Source of the DNA: Vibrio sp. 10N.261.55.A7
GTDB taxonomy: Bacteria; Pseudomonadota; Gammaproteobacteria; Enterobacterales; Vibrionaceae
DNA length: 40,058 nucleotides
Assembly (NCBI RefSeq): GCF_002877365.1
Contig: NZ_MCWZ01000023.1
Coordinates: 1-40,058 of the forward strand
Direction of reading: 5' to 3'
Below, in pieces: positions 17,858-27,662 of this stretch. A model generated the notes under the pieces. It did no database searches. It saw only the letters and a list, made by a program, of their open reading frames with translations, and was not told the DNA's origin. The position numbers and the translations under genes are program-made. The number at the start of each line of letters is the position of its first letter. The stretch's first letter is position 1.

Positions 17858-18448
17858 TTACTTCTCTAATTCCGCAAATAACGCTTTTAGCGCTTTACCA
17901 CGGTGTGATAACTGCTTTTTGCGCGCTGACTCTAGCAACGCCGATGCACAACCCTCTTCTGGTACGTAAAAAATAGGGTCATAGCCAAAGCCATTCTCCC
18001 CTTCCGCCTGAGAAAGAATGCTACCTTCCCACTTTCCATGACACACAATAGGTGTTGGATCGTTTTCGTGACGCATGAGCACTAAAACGCAGTGGAAACG
18101 CGCAGAACGTTGTTCAGGGGAAACGTCCTTCATTGCATCGAGTAGCTTCTCTAGGTTTTGTTGGTCGCTTGCCCCTTCACCTGCGTATCGAGCTGAGTAT
18201 ATTCCAGGAGCGCCCTGAAGAAAGTCGACCTCTAACCCTGAATCATCAGCAATCGCCGGAAGGCCCGTTTCTTTTGCGGCATGGCGCGCTTTAATGATGG
18301 CATTTTCGATGAAGGTCGTGCCCGTTTCTGCCACTTCTGAAACATTAAATTCGCTTTGTGCAACCACATCAAACCCAAAGTCAGCAAGCAAATCTGCCAT
18401 TTCACGAACTTTGCCTTGATTGCCTGTAGCTAATACGATTTTTTTCAT
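17858..18448 (-). CDS. rdgB: dITP/XTP pyrophosphatase (Ham1 family)
   Basis: Hydrolyses non-canonical purine triphosphates (dITP, ITP, XTP) to monophosphate and pyrophosphate, keeping them out of DNA and RNA. It is 196 aa (E. coli 197). The nucleotide-binding start is [15 protein letters not shown]. The catalytic acidic motif is ADDSGLEVD (Asp68/Asp69), and [21 protein letters not shown] and LSHRGKAL follow as in the family. It lies 33 nt after the DUF4426 gene and 9 nt before hemW in one transcription unit. Confidence 0.97.
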   Translation of the reverse strand: MKKIVLATGNQGKVREMADLLADFGFDVVAQSEFNVSEVAETGTTFIENAIIKARHAAKETGLPAIADDSGLEVDFLQGAPGIYSARYAGEGASDQQNLEKLLDAMKDVSPEQRSARFHCVLVLMRHENDPTPIVCHGKWEGSILSQAEGENGFGYDPIFYVPEEGCASALLESARKKQLSHRGKALKALFAELEK

Positions 18449-18481
18449 GAATATCTCAAATAGGTTGTTTGGAGAGTTTCG

Positions 18482-18913
18482 TTACTCTTCAACATAAAAT
18501 TTTTGGCTGAACGTTAGCGGACCAGCACCAGAATTTCCAGCATGAATATCGATATTGAACGTTAAATTCTCTTCATTGCTAATTGGAAACTCAGCAAGAT
18601 AGTAAATAGCATCCGCTTCCTTTACCTCACGAAAGGTCAACTGACGAGTTTGCCCAATCAAATTTCGCGCACTGCCACTGACTTTTGCTGTAATTGCTGG
18701 CTTACCCGCTAACGAGTTGTCCAACACGCTAATGTTTAAGATGGCGGAATACCCATTCCGCTTTAAGTTATAGCTCGTCGCTATTTCTTTTGTGATAAAC
18801 GTAGAGTTGAACGCTGAATAATGTACTTCTACATTTTTAATGGTCTTAAATTGCCCTGCCGATGCGGTCATTGCGAGCAGAGTACTAAAAAGTAAGACTA
18901 TCCATTGCTTCAT
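18482..18913 (-). CDS. DUF4426 family periplasmic protein
   Basis: A 143-aa protein with a Sec signal peptide (MKQWIVLLFSTLLAMTASA, cleavage before GQF) and a mature domain that looks all-beta. Family-like stretches are EVHYSAFNSTFITKEIATSY and GYSAILNISVLD. No cysteines or enzyme motifs are visible, and the function is unknown. I start at the ATG at 18913, with AAGGA upstream. A start 18 codons earlier overlaps yggU and would bury the signal peptide. It lies inside the yggS-proC-yggT-yggU-rdgB-hemW operon, so it is co-expressed with nucleotide-pool and PLP/proline genes. Confidence 0.88.
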   Translation of the reverse strand: MKQWIVLLFSTLLAMTASAGQFKTIKNVEVHYSAFNSTFITKEIATSYNLKRNGYSAILNISVLDNSLAGKPAITAKVSGSARNLIGQTRQLTFREVKEADAIYYLAEFPISNEENLTFNIDIHAGNSGAGPLTFSQKFYVEE

Positions 18914-18950
18914 TTCTGATTCCTTTTCTCTATCTATAAATAAAAAGCCA

Positions 18951-19259
18951 TCATAAGATGGCTTCAATGTGACTTGGTGTGAGTGCAGGGCTGATTATTC
19001 TAACTTGCTTATGCCGCCCCAACTCTCCTTTTTCTATCTGTATAGAACCCTTGGCAACCTTAAATTGTTTGGAAAGAAACTTCGCTAAATGTGCATTCGC
19101 TTTGCCATCAACAGGTGGGGCCGTAATGGCGATTTTGAGTTCGTCACCATGAATCCCCACGATTTTGTCTCGGCTAGCCTTAGGTTGAATATAGAGCCTA
19201 AGAACAATGTCATTGCCTTCTTTCCAAGCCGCAGATTCTTTACTGGCCCCAAAAGGCAT
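18951..19259 (-). CDS. yggU: DUF167 / YggU family protein
   Basis: A 102-aa cytoplasmic protein of the DUF167 family, function unknown. The hallmark [36 protein letters not shown] and the later [14 protein letters not shown] match E. coli YggU closely. I place the start at the ATG at 19259, which overlaps the yggT stop by one base (TAATG) and suggests translational coupling. An in-frame ATG five codons upstream lies inside yggT and is less likely. Confidence 0.92.
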   Translation of the reverse strand: MPFGASKESAAWKEGNDIVLRLYIQPKASRDKIVGIHGDELKIAITAPPVDGKANAHLAKFLSKQFKVAKGSIQIEKGELGRHKQVRIISPALTPSHIEAIL

Positions 19260-19816
19260 TATAGCTGATGCCAAACAGGACCGATTAAGTCACCCATCAA
19301 AAAGTTCGCGAACTGTAGGCCAATGAACAGCACAAGAACACTTAGGTCAAAGCCGCCCATTGCAGGAAGAATACGACGAATAGGCGCAAGCATTGGCTCA
19401 GTGAGTTGATGGAAAACGAACTCGATAGGGCTACGACCTTGGCTGACCCAGCTTAAGATAGCGCGGATCAATAGTACCCAGAACAACAGGCCACCAGCCG
19501 CTTTCAACAGCGACAGCAAACCTAGGAATAGAAAATCTGTGCTGAATGCGAATGAGCCACCGGAGCTTATCATCACCAAGGCAACGAATTTTACTACGCA
19601 GAGTACATAAGCAAATAAAATGGTTGCGACATCAAAGCTACCAATCGATGGAATGACTCGGCGTAGTGGCCCAACAACGGGCTGCGTGGCTTTAACAATA
19701 AATTGCGAGAATGGGTTGTAGAAATCTGCACGTGAGGCTTGGAGCCAGATACGCAGCATAACGACCATGATATACAGATCAAATAGTGTTGAAACTAGAA
19801 AACTCATTGAGCTCAT
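19259..19816 (-). CDS. yggT: YggT family integral membrane protein
   Basis: A 185-aa inner-membrane protein made of two YGGT repeats. Each repeat has a transmembrane helix, then [23 protein letters not shown] in the first and [23 protein letters not shown] in the second, then further helices. About four to five transmembrane segments are visible. The family is linked to osmotic stress and, in plants and cyanobacteria, to cytochrome assembly or chloroplast division, but the role in this group is not settled. It sits between proC and yggU, as in E. coli. Confidence 0.94.
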   Translation of the reverse strand: MSSMSFLVSTLFDLYIMVVMLRIWLQASRADFYNPFSQFIVKATQPVVGPLRRVIPSIGSFDVATILFAYVLCVVKFVALVMISSGGSFAFSTDFLFLGLLSLLKAAGGLLFWVLLIRAILSWVSQGRSPIEFVFHQLTEPMLAPIRRILPAMGGFDLSVLVLFIGLQFANFLMGDLIGPVWHQL

Positions 19817-19863
19817 AATCAGTCCTTAAGACAAAGTGAAATCGATTGGTTCAAGCGATTAAA

Positions 19864-20682
19864 TTAAAATTCTTTTTCCATTTCTTGCGCTCTTGCAACA
19901 GCAGCTTGCATGGCTTTAGCGACAATCTCTGGAAGTTGATGTTGATTAAATGTTCTCAACGCTTCTGCTGTGGTGCCACCTTTAGAGGTCACCTGCTCTC
20001 TGAGCGTTGATAATTGCAATTCTGGGTTCGCAACAACCATCTCTGCGGCCCCTAATGCCGACTGCTGTACTAACATGCGAGCCGTTTGTTCATCAAACCC
20101 TTGTGCGATGGCTTCTGCTTGCATCGCTTCCATAAACAAGAAGAAATACGCGGGTGCGCTTCCTGCTGCTGCAATCACACTGTTGATGCCAGACTCTTGC
20201 TCAACCCAACAGACCTTACCCACAGCCGTCATAAGGTCGGCAGAAAACTGTTTATCTTGCTCATCAACGTCATTGGCTGCGTACAAACCACTCATCCCCT
20301 GCCCCAATAATGAAGGCGTGTTCGGCATAACTCGAACAAGGTTAAGAGAGGTATCAAACATCGCATTTAAGCGTTTAGCACTGATGCCCGCTGCAATAGA
20401 AATAACCAATTTCTTAGAATAGTCTACAGCACGCAGATCAAAGCTCACCGCCTCCATCAACTGCGGTTTAACCGCCATAACGACAACATTAGCTTCTTCA
20501 ACCGCGCTAAAATTATCCGATTGAGTGTTGATTCCATACTCTTGGCTTAGAAAATCAAGCTTCGGTTGGCTAGGATTGGTCGCAGTGATCAATGTGGCAG
20601 GGTAACCACTGGCGACAAGACCGGCGATGATAGAGCGAGTCATGTTCCCTGCGCCAATGAAGGCAATCTTCTTATGTTCCAT
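19864..20682 (-). CDS. proC: Pyrroline-5-carboxylate reductase
   Basis: NAD(P)H-dependent reduction of pyrroline-5-carboxylate to proline, the last step of proline synthesis. It is 272 aa. The N-terminal Rossmann motif is KIAFIGAGNMTRSIIAGL. The conserved VMAVKPQ, VRVMPNTPSLLGQGM and the signature LREQVTSKGGTTAEAL are present. I start at the ATG at 20682 (MEHKKIAF). An upstream in-frame start inside yggS would add 29 unrelated residues. It lies 31 nt after yggS. Confidence 0.97.
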   Translation of the reverse strand: MEHKKIAFIGAGNMTRSIIAGLVASGYPATLITATNPSQPKLDFLSQEYGINTQSDNFSAVEEANVVVMAVKPQLMEAVSFDLRAVDYSKKLVISIAAGISAKRLNAMFDTSLNLVRVMPNTPSLLGQGMSGLYAANDVDEQDKQFSADLMTAVGKVCWVEQESGINSVIAAAGSAPAYFFLFMEAMQAEAIAQGFDEQTARMLVQQSALGAAEMVVANPELQLSTLREQVTSKGGTTAEALRTFNQHQLPEIVAKAMQAAVARAQEMEKEF

Positions 20683-20713
20683 TTCGTTCAACCTAAATGT
20701 TAGTAAGCACTTA

Positions 20714-21433
20714 TTAGCTGCTTGATTTCGTATTGATATAATCTCTTGCGCCAAAAATAGCCGTGCCAATTCTCACCATACTACTACCCGCATGAATAGC
20801 GGCATCCATATCACCACTCATTCCCATAGATAGGGTATCAATGTCATTATATTTATCCGAGAGCTGGCTTTGCAGCAAAGCGAGCTTTTCAAACTCATTC
20901 AATTGGCTGGTGTAATCCGGCACATTTGCAGGAATCGACATAACACCTCTTAAGGTGAGGTTTGGTAACGACGAAATCAACTCAGCGAGGCTAAAAATTT
21001 CATCATCACTGATCCCTGACTTGCTCGCTTCACCACTGGTGTTGATTTGAATAAGCACTTGAAGTGGAGGCATATCAGCCGGTCTTTGGTCATTCAGTCG
21101 TTGTGCTGTTTTAGCGCGATCTATGGTATGCACCCAATCAAAGTGCTCAGCAACCAATCGAGTTTTATTCGATTGAATGGGTCCAATAAAGTGCCACACC
21201 AAATCTAGTTCGGCGTGCTCTTCGTTGAAATGCTTTACTTTATCAACCCCTTCTTGCACATAGTTTTCACCGAATGTGCGCTGCCCACCTTGAGCGGCTT
21301 CGAGAATGGCTTCAATAGGCTTAGTCTTGCTCACAGCTAAAAGTTGCACTGACTCTCGAGGTCGTCCACACTTTTGAAGTGCGCTTTCAATCTGTGAGGT
21401 GATATGTTCAATATTTTGTTGAATACTACTCAT
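20714..21433 (-). CDS. yggS: Pyridoxal-phosphate homeostasis protein YggS
   Basis: A 239-aa single-domain PLP-binding protein with an alanine-racemase-like barrel and no known catalysis. It maintains PLP and amino-acid balance. PLP attaches to Lys36 in LLAVSKTKP. FGENYVQE, WHFIGPIQSNK and LSMGMSGDMDAAI (phosphate binding) are conserved. It is the first gene of the seven-gene operon running to hemW. Its start is only 23 bp from the divergent pilT start, so the promoter must overlap one of the coding regions. Confidence 0.97.
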   Translation of the reverse strand: MSSIQQNIEHITSQIESALQKCGRPRESVQLLAVSKTKPIEAILEAAQGGQRTFGENYVQEGVDKVKHFNEEHAELDLVWHFIGPIQSNKTRLVAEHFDWVHTIDRAKTAQRLNDQRPADMPPLQVLIQINTSGEASKSGISDDEIFSLAELISSLPNLTLRGVMSIPANVPDYTSQLNEFEKLALLQSQLSDKYNDIDTLSMGMSGDMDAAIHAGSSMVRIGTAIFGARDYINTKSSS

Positions 21434-21456
21434 GGCTACTTTACTAAGGAAAATTA

Positions 21457-22494
21457 ATGGATATCGCAGAGTTACTGGATTTTAGTGTAAAGCATAATGC
21501 TTCAGATCTACACCTTTCTGCAGGCGTTCCTCCAATGGTGCGTATCGATGGAGAAGTTCGCAAGCTTGGCGTACCCGCTTTTACTCATGCCGATGTGCAC
21601 AGATTAGTTTTTGAGATCATGAACGATGCGCAGCGCAGTGAGTTTGAAGAGAAGCTAGAAGTGGATTTCTCTTTTGAGTTACCTAATGTTGGACGTTTTC
21701 GTGTTAATGCTTTTAATCAAGCTCGTGGCAGTTCCGCCGTATTCCGTACGATTCCTGTTGATATCCCAACCTTAGAGCAGATAGATGCGCCAGAGATCTT
21801 TGAAAAGATATCCAACTATGAAAAGGGATTGGTTCTAGTGACTGGACCGACCGGTTCTGGTAAATCGACCACATTGGCGGCCATGGTCGACTACATTAAC
21901 CGCAATCATAATAAACACATTCTTACTATTGAAGACCCGATTGAATTTGTTCATGAGAACAATAAATGCTTGGTGAACCAACGAGAAGTACATCGTGATA
22001 CGCACAGCTTTAAAAATGCGCTTCGGTCGGCATTGCGTGAAGATCCTGACGTCATCTTAGTGGGCGAGCTTAGAGATCAAGAGACCATCAGTTTGGCTCT
22101 AACTGCAGCCGAAACCGGGCATTTAGTGTTTGGTACTCTACACACCAGTTCGGCAGCGAAGACGGTCGACAGGATCATCGACGTATTCCCTGGCAGTGAC
22201 AAAGATATGGTTCGTTCTATGTTGTCTGAATCGATGCGTGCGGTTATAGCTCAGAAGCTCCTCAAGCGTGTTGGAGGCGGCCGTGTGGCATGCCATGAGA
22301 TCATGCTAGCCACTCCGGCTATTCGTAACTTGATACGTGAAGATAAAGTCGCTCAAATGTACTCCATTATTCAAACGGGCGCCGCTCACGGCATGCAGAC
22401 AATGGAGCAAAATTCCAAGCAGTTGATTGCCAAAGGTTTAGTCGACGTTGAAGAAGTGCAGAAGAAAATTGAAATAGAAAGCTCACCGTTTTAA
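21457..22494 (+). CDS. pilT: Type IV pilus retraction ATPase PilT
   Basis: Hexameric AAA-type ATPase at the cytoplasmic base of type IV pili that drives pilus retraction, twitching and DNA uptake. It is 345 aa. The N-terminal PAS-like domain (1-100) opens ASDLHLSAG. Walker A is GPTGSGKST (130-138), followed by the Asp box (TIEDPIEFVH), Walker B (ILVGELRD) and His box (TLHTSSAAKT). The PilT-specific AIRNLIRED sits at 288-296. AAGGA precedes the ATG. pilU follows 43 nt later. Confidence 0.98.
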   Translation: MDIAELLDFSVKHNASDLHLSAGVPPMVRIDGEVRKLGVPAFTHADVHRLVFEIMNDAQRSEFEEKLEVDFSFELPNVGRFRVNAFNQARGSSAVFRTIPVDIPTLEQIDAPEIFEKISNYEKGLVLVTGPTGSGKSTTLAAMVDYINRNHNKHILTIEDPIEFVHENNKCLVNQREVHRDTHSFKNALRSALREDPDVILVGELRDQETISLALTAAETGHLVFGTLHTSSAAKTVDRIIDVFPGSDKDMVRSMLSESMRAVIAQKLLKRVGGGRVACHEIMLATPAIRNLIREDKVAQMYSIIQTGAAHGMQTMEQNSKQLIAKGLVDVEEVQKKIEIESSPF

Positions 22495-22537
22495 TACGCT
22501 GGGCCATTGTGAATGAATAGATGAGTGAGAAATAAAG

Positions 22538-23644
22538 ATGGAACTCGACCAGTGTTTGCAAGGAATGCTCAGCGAAAAAGCATCGGATGTATACATTACT
22601 GTTGGCGCACCGATTCTTTTTCGTGTTGATGGGGAGCTAAGAGCCAATGGTGAAAAACTCGATGAGGCTCAGGTACATGATCTATTATCAGCCATGATGG
22701 ACAGCGATCGTGCGACAGAGTACAACCAAACCCGTGAAGCAAACTTTGCCATCGTGCGTGATATTGGTCGTTTCCGAGTGAGTGCCTTTTATCAGCGAGA
22801 GCTTCCAGGAGCGGTGATTCGCCGAATTGAAACCAATATCCCAAGCTTTGATGATTTGAAGTTGCCTGATGTTCTGCAAGACCTTTCGATTGCGAAGCGC
22901 GGCTTAGTCTTAGTCGTTGGGGCAACGGGTTCGGGTAAATCAACGACAATGGCAGCCATGACGGGCTACCGAAACACGCATAGAACAGGGCATATTTTAA
23001 CGGTTGAAGACCCGATTGAGTTCGTCCATGAACATCAGCGTTGTATTGTTACACAGCGCGAAGTCGGGCTTGATACTGAGAGTTATGAAGTCGCACTCAA
23101 GAACTCATTACGTCAAGCGCCAGATATGATCTTGATCGGTGAGATCCGCAGTCGTGAAACCATGGAGTATGCGATGGCGTTTGCTGAAACTGGGCATTTG
23201 TGTATGGCGACGCTGCACGCAAACAATGCCAATCAAGCTCTTGAACGCATTCTTCATCTTGTCCCTAAGGAGCAAAAAGAACAGTTCCTGTTTGATCTTT
23301 CAATGAATCTTAAAGGCATCATAGGCCAACAACTTATTCGAGACAAGAACGGTCAAGGGCGTCATGGCGTCTTTGAGGTGCTATTAAATAGCCCTCGAAT
23401 CTCGGATCTTATTCGTCGTGGCGATCTTCATGAGCTTAAAGCAACCATGGGTAAGTCCAAAGAGGTTGGAATGCAGACTTTTGATCAAGCGCTCTATCAG
23501 TTAGTGATAGACGACAAGATCAGTGAGCAGGATGCGATGCACAGTGCAGATTCTGCGAATGATCTCAGGCTCATGCTCAAGACTCAGCGAGGTGAAAGCT
23601 TTGATTCTGGAAACCTCGACAATGTGAAAATTGATATGGGATAG
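22538..23644 (+). CDS. pilU: PilT-like accessory retraction ATPase PilU
   Basis: A 368-aa paralogue of PilT that boosts retraction force and depends on PilT. Walker A is GATGSGKST (128-136), with LTVEDPIEFVH (Asp box), ILIGEIRS (Walker B) and ATLHANNANQ (His box). At the place of the PilT AIRNLI motif it has PRISDLIRRGD, typical of PilU. The C-terminal extension beyond PilT length is also typical. It forms an operon with pilT. No strong plus-strand terminator follows; the hairpin downstream points the other way. Confidence 0.97.
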   Translation: MELDQCLQGMLSEKASDVYITVGAPILFRVDGELRANGEKLDEAQVHDLLSAMMDSDRATEYNQTREANFAIVRDIGRFRVSAFYQRELPGAVIRRIETNIPSFDDLKLPDVLQDLSIAKRGLVLVVGATGSGKSTTMAAMTGYRNTHRTGHILTVEDPIEFVHEHQRCIVTQREVGLDTESYEVALKNSLRQAPDMILIGEIRSRETMEYAMAFAETGHLCMATLHANNANQALERILHLVPKEQKEQFLFDLSMNLKGIIGQQLIRDKNGQGRHGVFEVLLNSPRISDLIRRGDLHELKATMGKSKEVGMQTFDQALYQLVIDDKISEQDAMHSADSANDLRLMLKTQRGESFDSGNLDNVKIDMG

Positions 23645-23762
23645 CACTGCAGATTTGTTTCACATAGTACTCAAACTTATACCTTTCTCTAACTCTCGTC
23701 GTCGATATTTTAAGTGCTGGAAGTAAAGCTAGAAAGGCCATTAGTAGATATCTTTGAAGCAC

Positions 23763-23786
23763 AAAAAAGCCAGCATCTTCGCTGGC
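23763..23786 (-). terminator. Rho-independent terminator of the plsC-like gene
   Basis: On the minus strand GCCAGC / GCTGGC (23769-23774 with 23781-23786) with a 6-nt loop is followed by six T residues. It lies 24 nt past the acyltransferase stop. The plus strand has only three T residues, so it is mainly one-way. Confidence 0.8.
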
Positions 23787-23809
23787 TTTCAACTATCCAT
23801 TAGAGCTAT

Positions 23810-24550
23810 TTATTCTTTTATTGAGCGCGGCTGGTTGAGTGCTTCAACCTCTTTATCTAAGGCATCTAGCTTCTCTTTCATCTGCTCACGGCATAGGTTC
23901 GCTAGCTCACGTAAATTTTCTTTACCATAGCCCTCAGTGCTTACCGGTGGCAGCATCTCAACAATCACGTGACCGTTATCCCAACGGTTGAGCTTAACTC
24001 CATCAGTTGAACTACAGACGATTGGGATGATTGGTACTTCAGCACCAATGGCAGCGTGGAAAGCACCTGTTTTAAATGGGAGCAACCCACGCCCTCTTGA
24101 ACGAGTCCCTTCCGGGAACATCCAGACTGAAACACCGCTCTTCTTAATGCTATCCACAACCTGATCAATCGTACCTTTTGCTTTTGAGCGATTAGCGCGA
24201 TCGATAAGAATATTGCCCGTTAACCAATACAGTTGACCAAACAAAGGCATCCAGGCAAGGCTTTTCTTACCAACGGTAACCACCTTTGGTGTCACGGCTG
24301 ACGAAATAGTAAATAAATCCCAGCTATTTTGGTGGTTAGCAATGTAAACGTGCTGCCCACGTTTATAAGCATCTTCTGGGATTCGTAACTCTAACTTAAT
24401 GCCAAATACCTTAGACATATGGCCAAAATAGCGACCAAACGTAAATACGTGTTTAGGGTTGCGAGGGCTAAACAAACAGTAGCCGCAACCAAAGACAAAC
24501 ATAACGATGGCAAAAATAGCCAAAGCAAGTACACGTAACAGTGCAATCAT
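23810..24550 (-). CDS. 1-acyl-sn-glycerol-3-phosphate acyltransferase (PlsC-like)
   Basis: A 246-aa membrane-associated enzyme that adds the second acyl chain to lysophosphatidic acid in phospholipid synthesis. One N-terminal transmembrane segment spans about 5-26. The PlsC block I is NHQNSWD with His73 and Asp78. Block III is FPEGTRS (145-151), with LIDRAN and VPIIPIV between and after. The C-terminus (about 215-246) is charged and likely helical. The family match is firm. Whether this is the main plsC of the cell or a paralogue cannot be told here. It lies downstream of murA beyond a terminator-like structure. Confidence 0.93.
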   Translation of the reverse strand: MIALLRVLALAIFAIVMFVFGCGYCLFSPRNPKHVFTFGRYFGHMSKVFGIKLELRIPEDAYKRGQHVYIANHQNSWDLFTISSAVTPKVVTVGKKSLAWMPLFGQLYWLTGNILIDRANRSKAKGTIDQVVDSIKKSGVSVWMFPEGTRSRGRGLLPFKTGAFHAAIGAEVPIIPIVCSSTDGVKLNRWDNGHVIVEMLPPVSTEGYGKENLRELANLCREQMKEKLDALDKEVEALNQPRSIKE

Positions 24551-24574
24551 TTCTGTTCTCCAATAGAACCTAAT

Positions 24575-24632
24575 AAAAAAGCCGAAACATCGTATCTAAT
24601 CAGACTATTGCCTGTCAGATAAAGGTTTCGGC
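24575..24632 (-). terminator. Long-loop terminator after murA
   Basis: On the minus strand GCCGAAAC (complement of 24625-24632) pairs with GTTTCGGC (complement of 24581-24588) and is followed by TTTTTTATT. The 36-nt loop can form an inner 6-bp ATCTGA / TTAGAT helix. It starts about 20 nt past the murA stop and lies before the acyltransferase gene. Confidence 0.65.
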
Positions 24633-24651
24633 TCTAATTGTTTCGGTGATA

Positions 24652-25926
<1,275 letters not shown>

Positions 25927-26181
25927 TTACAACGACATCAGTTTTTTATCGCGTGCCCATTCATCAGGCGTGAACGCTTTTATTGAGACTGCATGGATGT
26001 CGTTTCTTTGAATGAATTCCATCAGAGGTGCATAGATTAGCTGCTGCTTCTTAACGCGGCTCATTCCATCGAAACAAGCATCAACAGCGACGACTTCGTA
26101 ATGGCTTCCCTCGCCTTTTACGTGCACCTCATTAAGGTTTAACGCCTCTTCTAATATCTGTTGTACTTTTGCGCTATCCAC
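25927..26181 (-). CDS. ibaG: BolA family protein IbaG
   Basis: An 84-aa BolA-fold protein (YrbA/IbaG). BolA proteins partner with monothiol glutaredoxins to bind 2Fe-2S clusters, and IbaG has been tied to acid resistance and envelope phenotypes. The core [29 protein letters not shown] contains the conserved histidine and the cysteine of the cluster-binding loop region. It starts 3 nt after mlaB and ends 9 nt before murA. Confidence 0.95.
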   Translation of the reverse strand: MDSAKVQQILEEALNLNEVHVKGEGSHYEVVAVDACFDGMSRVKKQQLIYAPLMEFIQRNDIHAVSIKAFTPDEWARDKKLMSL

Positions 26182-26184
26182 AAT

Positions 26185-26502
26185 TCACCCCTGCTTTTTG
26201 TGTATATGATCAACTAATATTGACTCTATATGACTTAATTTGAATAAGGTGCTCAGCTGTTCTGGCACGAAGCTGAGCATTATATGACAGTTTTGTTTTT
26301 TTGCATGCTCTATTAGGTGAATTAACATCACCATTCCTGCAGAATCAATTCTTTCTACACTTTTGAGTGATAATTCAACCTCATTTTGGTTGGGTTGCCA
26401 CTGTTTTGCATAAGTCCATAAAGACGGTACTGTCTCTCTGTCTAGTGAACCAATCAGACTAACAAGTTCAAAACTGGACTGCTGCCATTGATGGTGACTC
26501 AT
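26185..26502 (-). CDS. mlaB: STAS-domain phospholipid ABC transporter subunit MlaB
   Basis: A 105-aa cytoplasmic STAS protein that binds and stabilises the MlaF ATPase in the MlaFEDB complex. The STAS core is SLKSVERIDSAGMVMLIHLIEHAKKQNC, with IDSAG as the conserved loop. Sequence conservation of MlaB is low across species, and the call leans partly on its place between mlaC and ibaG. Its ATG shares one base with the mlaC stop (TAATG). Confidence 0.93.
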   Translation of the reverse strand: MSHHQWQQSSFELVSLIGSLDRETVPSLWTYAKQWQPNQNEVELSLKSVERIDSAGMVMLIHLIEHAKKQNCHIMLSFVPEQLSTLFKLSHIESILVDHIHKKQG

Positions 26503-27155
26503 TATTTCGCTCTCTCAAACTGAATGGGTTGGGCAGACAATGTTTCCAACTCTTGCGCGACGGCGAGTATGCCTTCCTGACGTAACTTACCACTCCACTC
26601 CGATTGTTTACTTGAAAGCAGGCTGATGCCCTCAGCGATAATATCAAACGCTGCCCACTCCCCTGTCTTCTTATCTTTTCGCAGCTTAAACTCCAATTTA
26701 ATATTGGGTCTAGGGCTATCGATGATATCGACCTTGATACTGGTGATGCGTTTTCCTTTCGCTATTTTTGGCTCTGGCCCTAGCTCAATGGTTTGATTGG
26801 TGTATAACGTCAGTGCCTGCGCATAGGAGGTCACCAGATACTTACGAAACGCTTGCATAAAGACGCCAACATCCGCTCTATCCGCACCTTTTACATTCTG
26901 TCCGAGTAACTTTAGAGCTGCATACCGATCGTTAACATAAGGCATGAGCTCTTCTTCAACGATCACTTTCAAATGCTCGGGGTTATCTTGCACAATGTCC
27001 TGCTCTGACTTAAGTCTGGCAAAGGCTTGCTCAGAAACCTGTGTCATCATTTGATAAGGCTGAGTTTTATCAATCTCTGAAGCATTCAAAGAAAATGAAA
27101 TGAGGAAACAACTCACTAAGGCCGTTAACCACTTAATTGACCATGATTTCCACAT
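26502..27155 (-). CDS. mlaC: Periplasmic phospholipid-binding protein MlaC
   Basis: A 217-aa periplasmic shuttle that carries phospholipid between the outer-membrane MlaA-porin complex and the inner-membrane MlaFEDB complex. It has a signal peptide of about 24 residues ending SLNA. The mature part has the Tol_Tol_Ttg2 family features FARLKSEQDIVQDNPEHLK, RKYLVTSYAQAL and WAAFDIIAEGISLLSSKQSEW. I use the ATG at 27155 (AGGAGA, 7-nt spacing), one base after the mlaD stop. A start 8 codons upstream overlaps mlaD and is unlikely. Confidence 0.95.
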   Translation of the reverse strand: MWKSWSIKWLTALVSCFLISFSLNASEIDKTQPYQMMTQVSEQAFARLKSEQDIVQDNPEHLKVIVEEELMPYVNDRYAALKLLGQNVKGADRADVGVFMQAFRKYLVTSYAQALTLYTNQTIELGPEPKIAKGKRITSIKVDIIDSPRPNIKLEFKLRKDKKTGEWAAFDIIAEGISLLSSKQSEWSGKLRQEGILAVAQELETLSAQPIQFERAK

Positions 27156-27156
27156 A

Positions 27157-27660
27157 CTATTCTCCTGACTCACTGTCATCTGAATCTGAATCTGAACCGC
27201 CCAAGCTATACAATACTTGCCCGATCAAGTTCTCTAATACCAATGCAGATTTGGTGTCTTCAACATAGTCCCCATCCACCAGCATCTCTTCATCGTCAAA
27301 TACAAAACCAGGTACAAGGCTGATGTACTGTTCGCCAATAAGCCCGGATGTCAAAATTTGCAGGCTGGAAGTTTCTGGAAACTGTTGAAAATCACTACTG
27401 ACATTCATTGAAACCAAAGGCAATAAGTTCTCAGGATTAAGTCCAATACTGGTCACACGTCCCACAACCACGCCGCCAACCTTAACTGGAGAACGAACTT
27501 TCAGGCTGCCAATATTGTCAAACTCAGCGTGCAGTGTGTAAGTATCGTTCGACCCTAGGCTTTTAACGTCAGCAACTTGAAAAATCATTATCAAGATGGC
27601 GCAAATTCCCACCAAGACAAAGCTGCCAACCAAAAATTCCATTTTCTTATTTTGTTGCAT
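27157..27660 (-). CDS. mlaD: MCE-domain phospholipid-binding subunit MlaD
   Basis: A 167-aa inner-membrane-anchored MCE protein whose hexameric ring forms the lipid pore of MlaFEDB. One transmembrane anchor spans about 9-28. The MCE domain spans about 37-120 with DNIGSLKVRSPVKVGGVVVGRV and ILTSGLIGEQYISLVPG. The C-terminus ends in a Ser/Asp-rich acidic tail (GGSDSDSDDSESGE). It lies 2 nt after mlaE and 1 nt before mlaC. Confidence 0.97.
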   Translation of the reverse strand: MQQNKKMEFLVGSFVLVGICAILIMIFQVADVKSLGSNDTYTLHAEFDNIGSLKVRSPVKVGGVVVGRVTSIGLNPENLLPLVSMNVSSDFQQFPETSSLQILTSGLIGEQYISLVPGFVFDDEEMLVDGDYVEDTKSALVLENLIGQVLYSLGGSDSDSDDSESGE

Positions 27661-27662
27661 GA

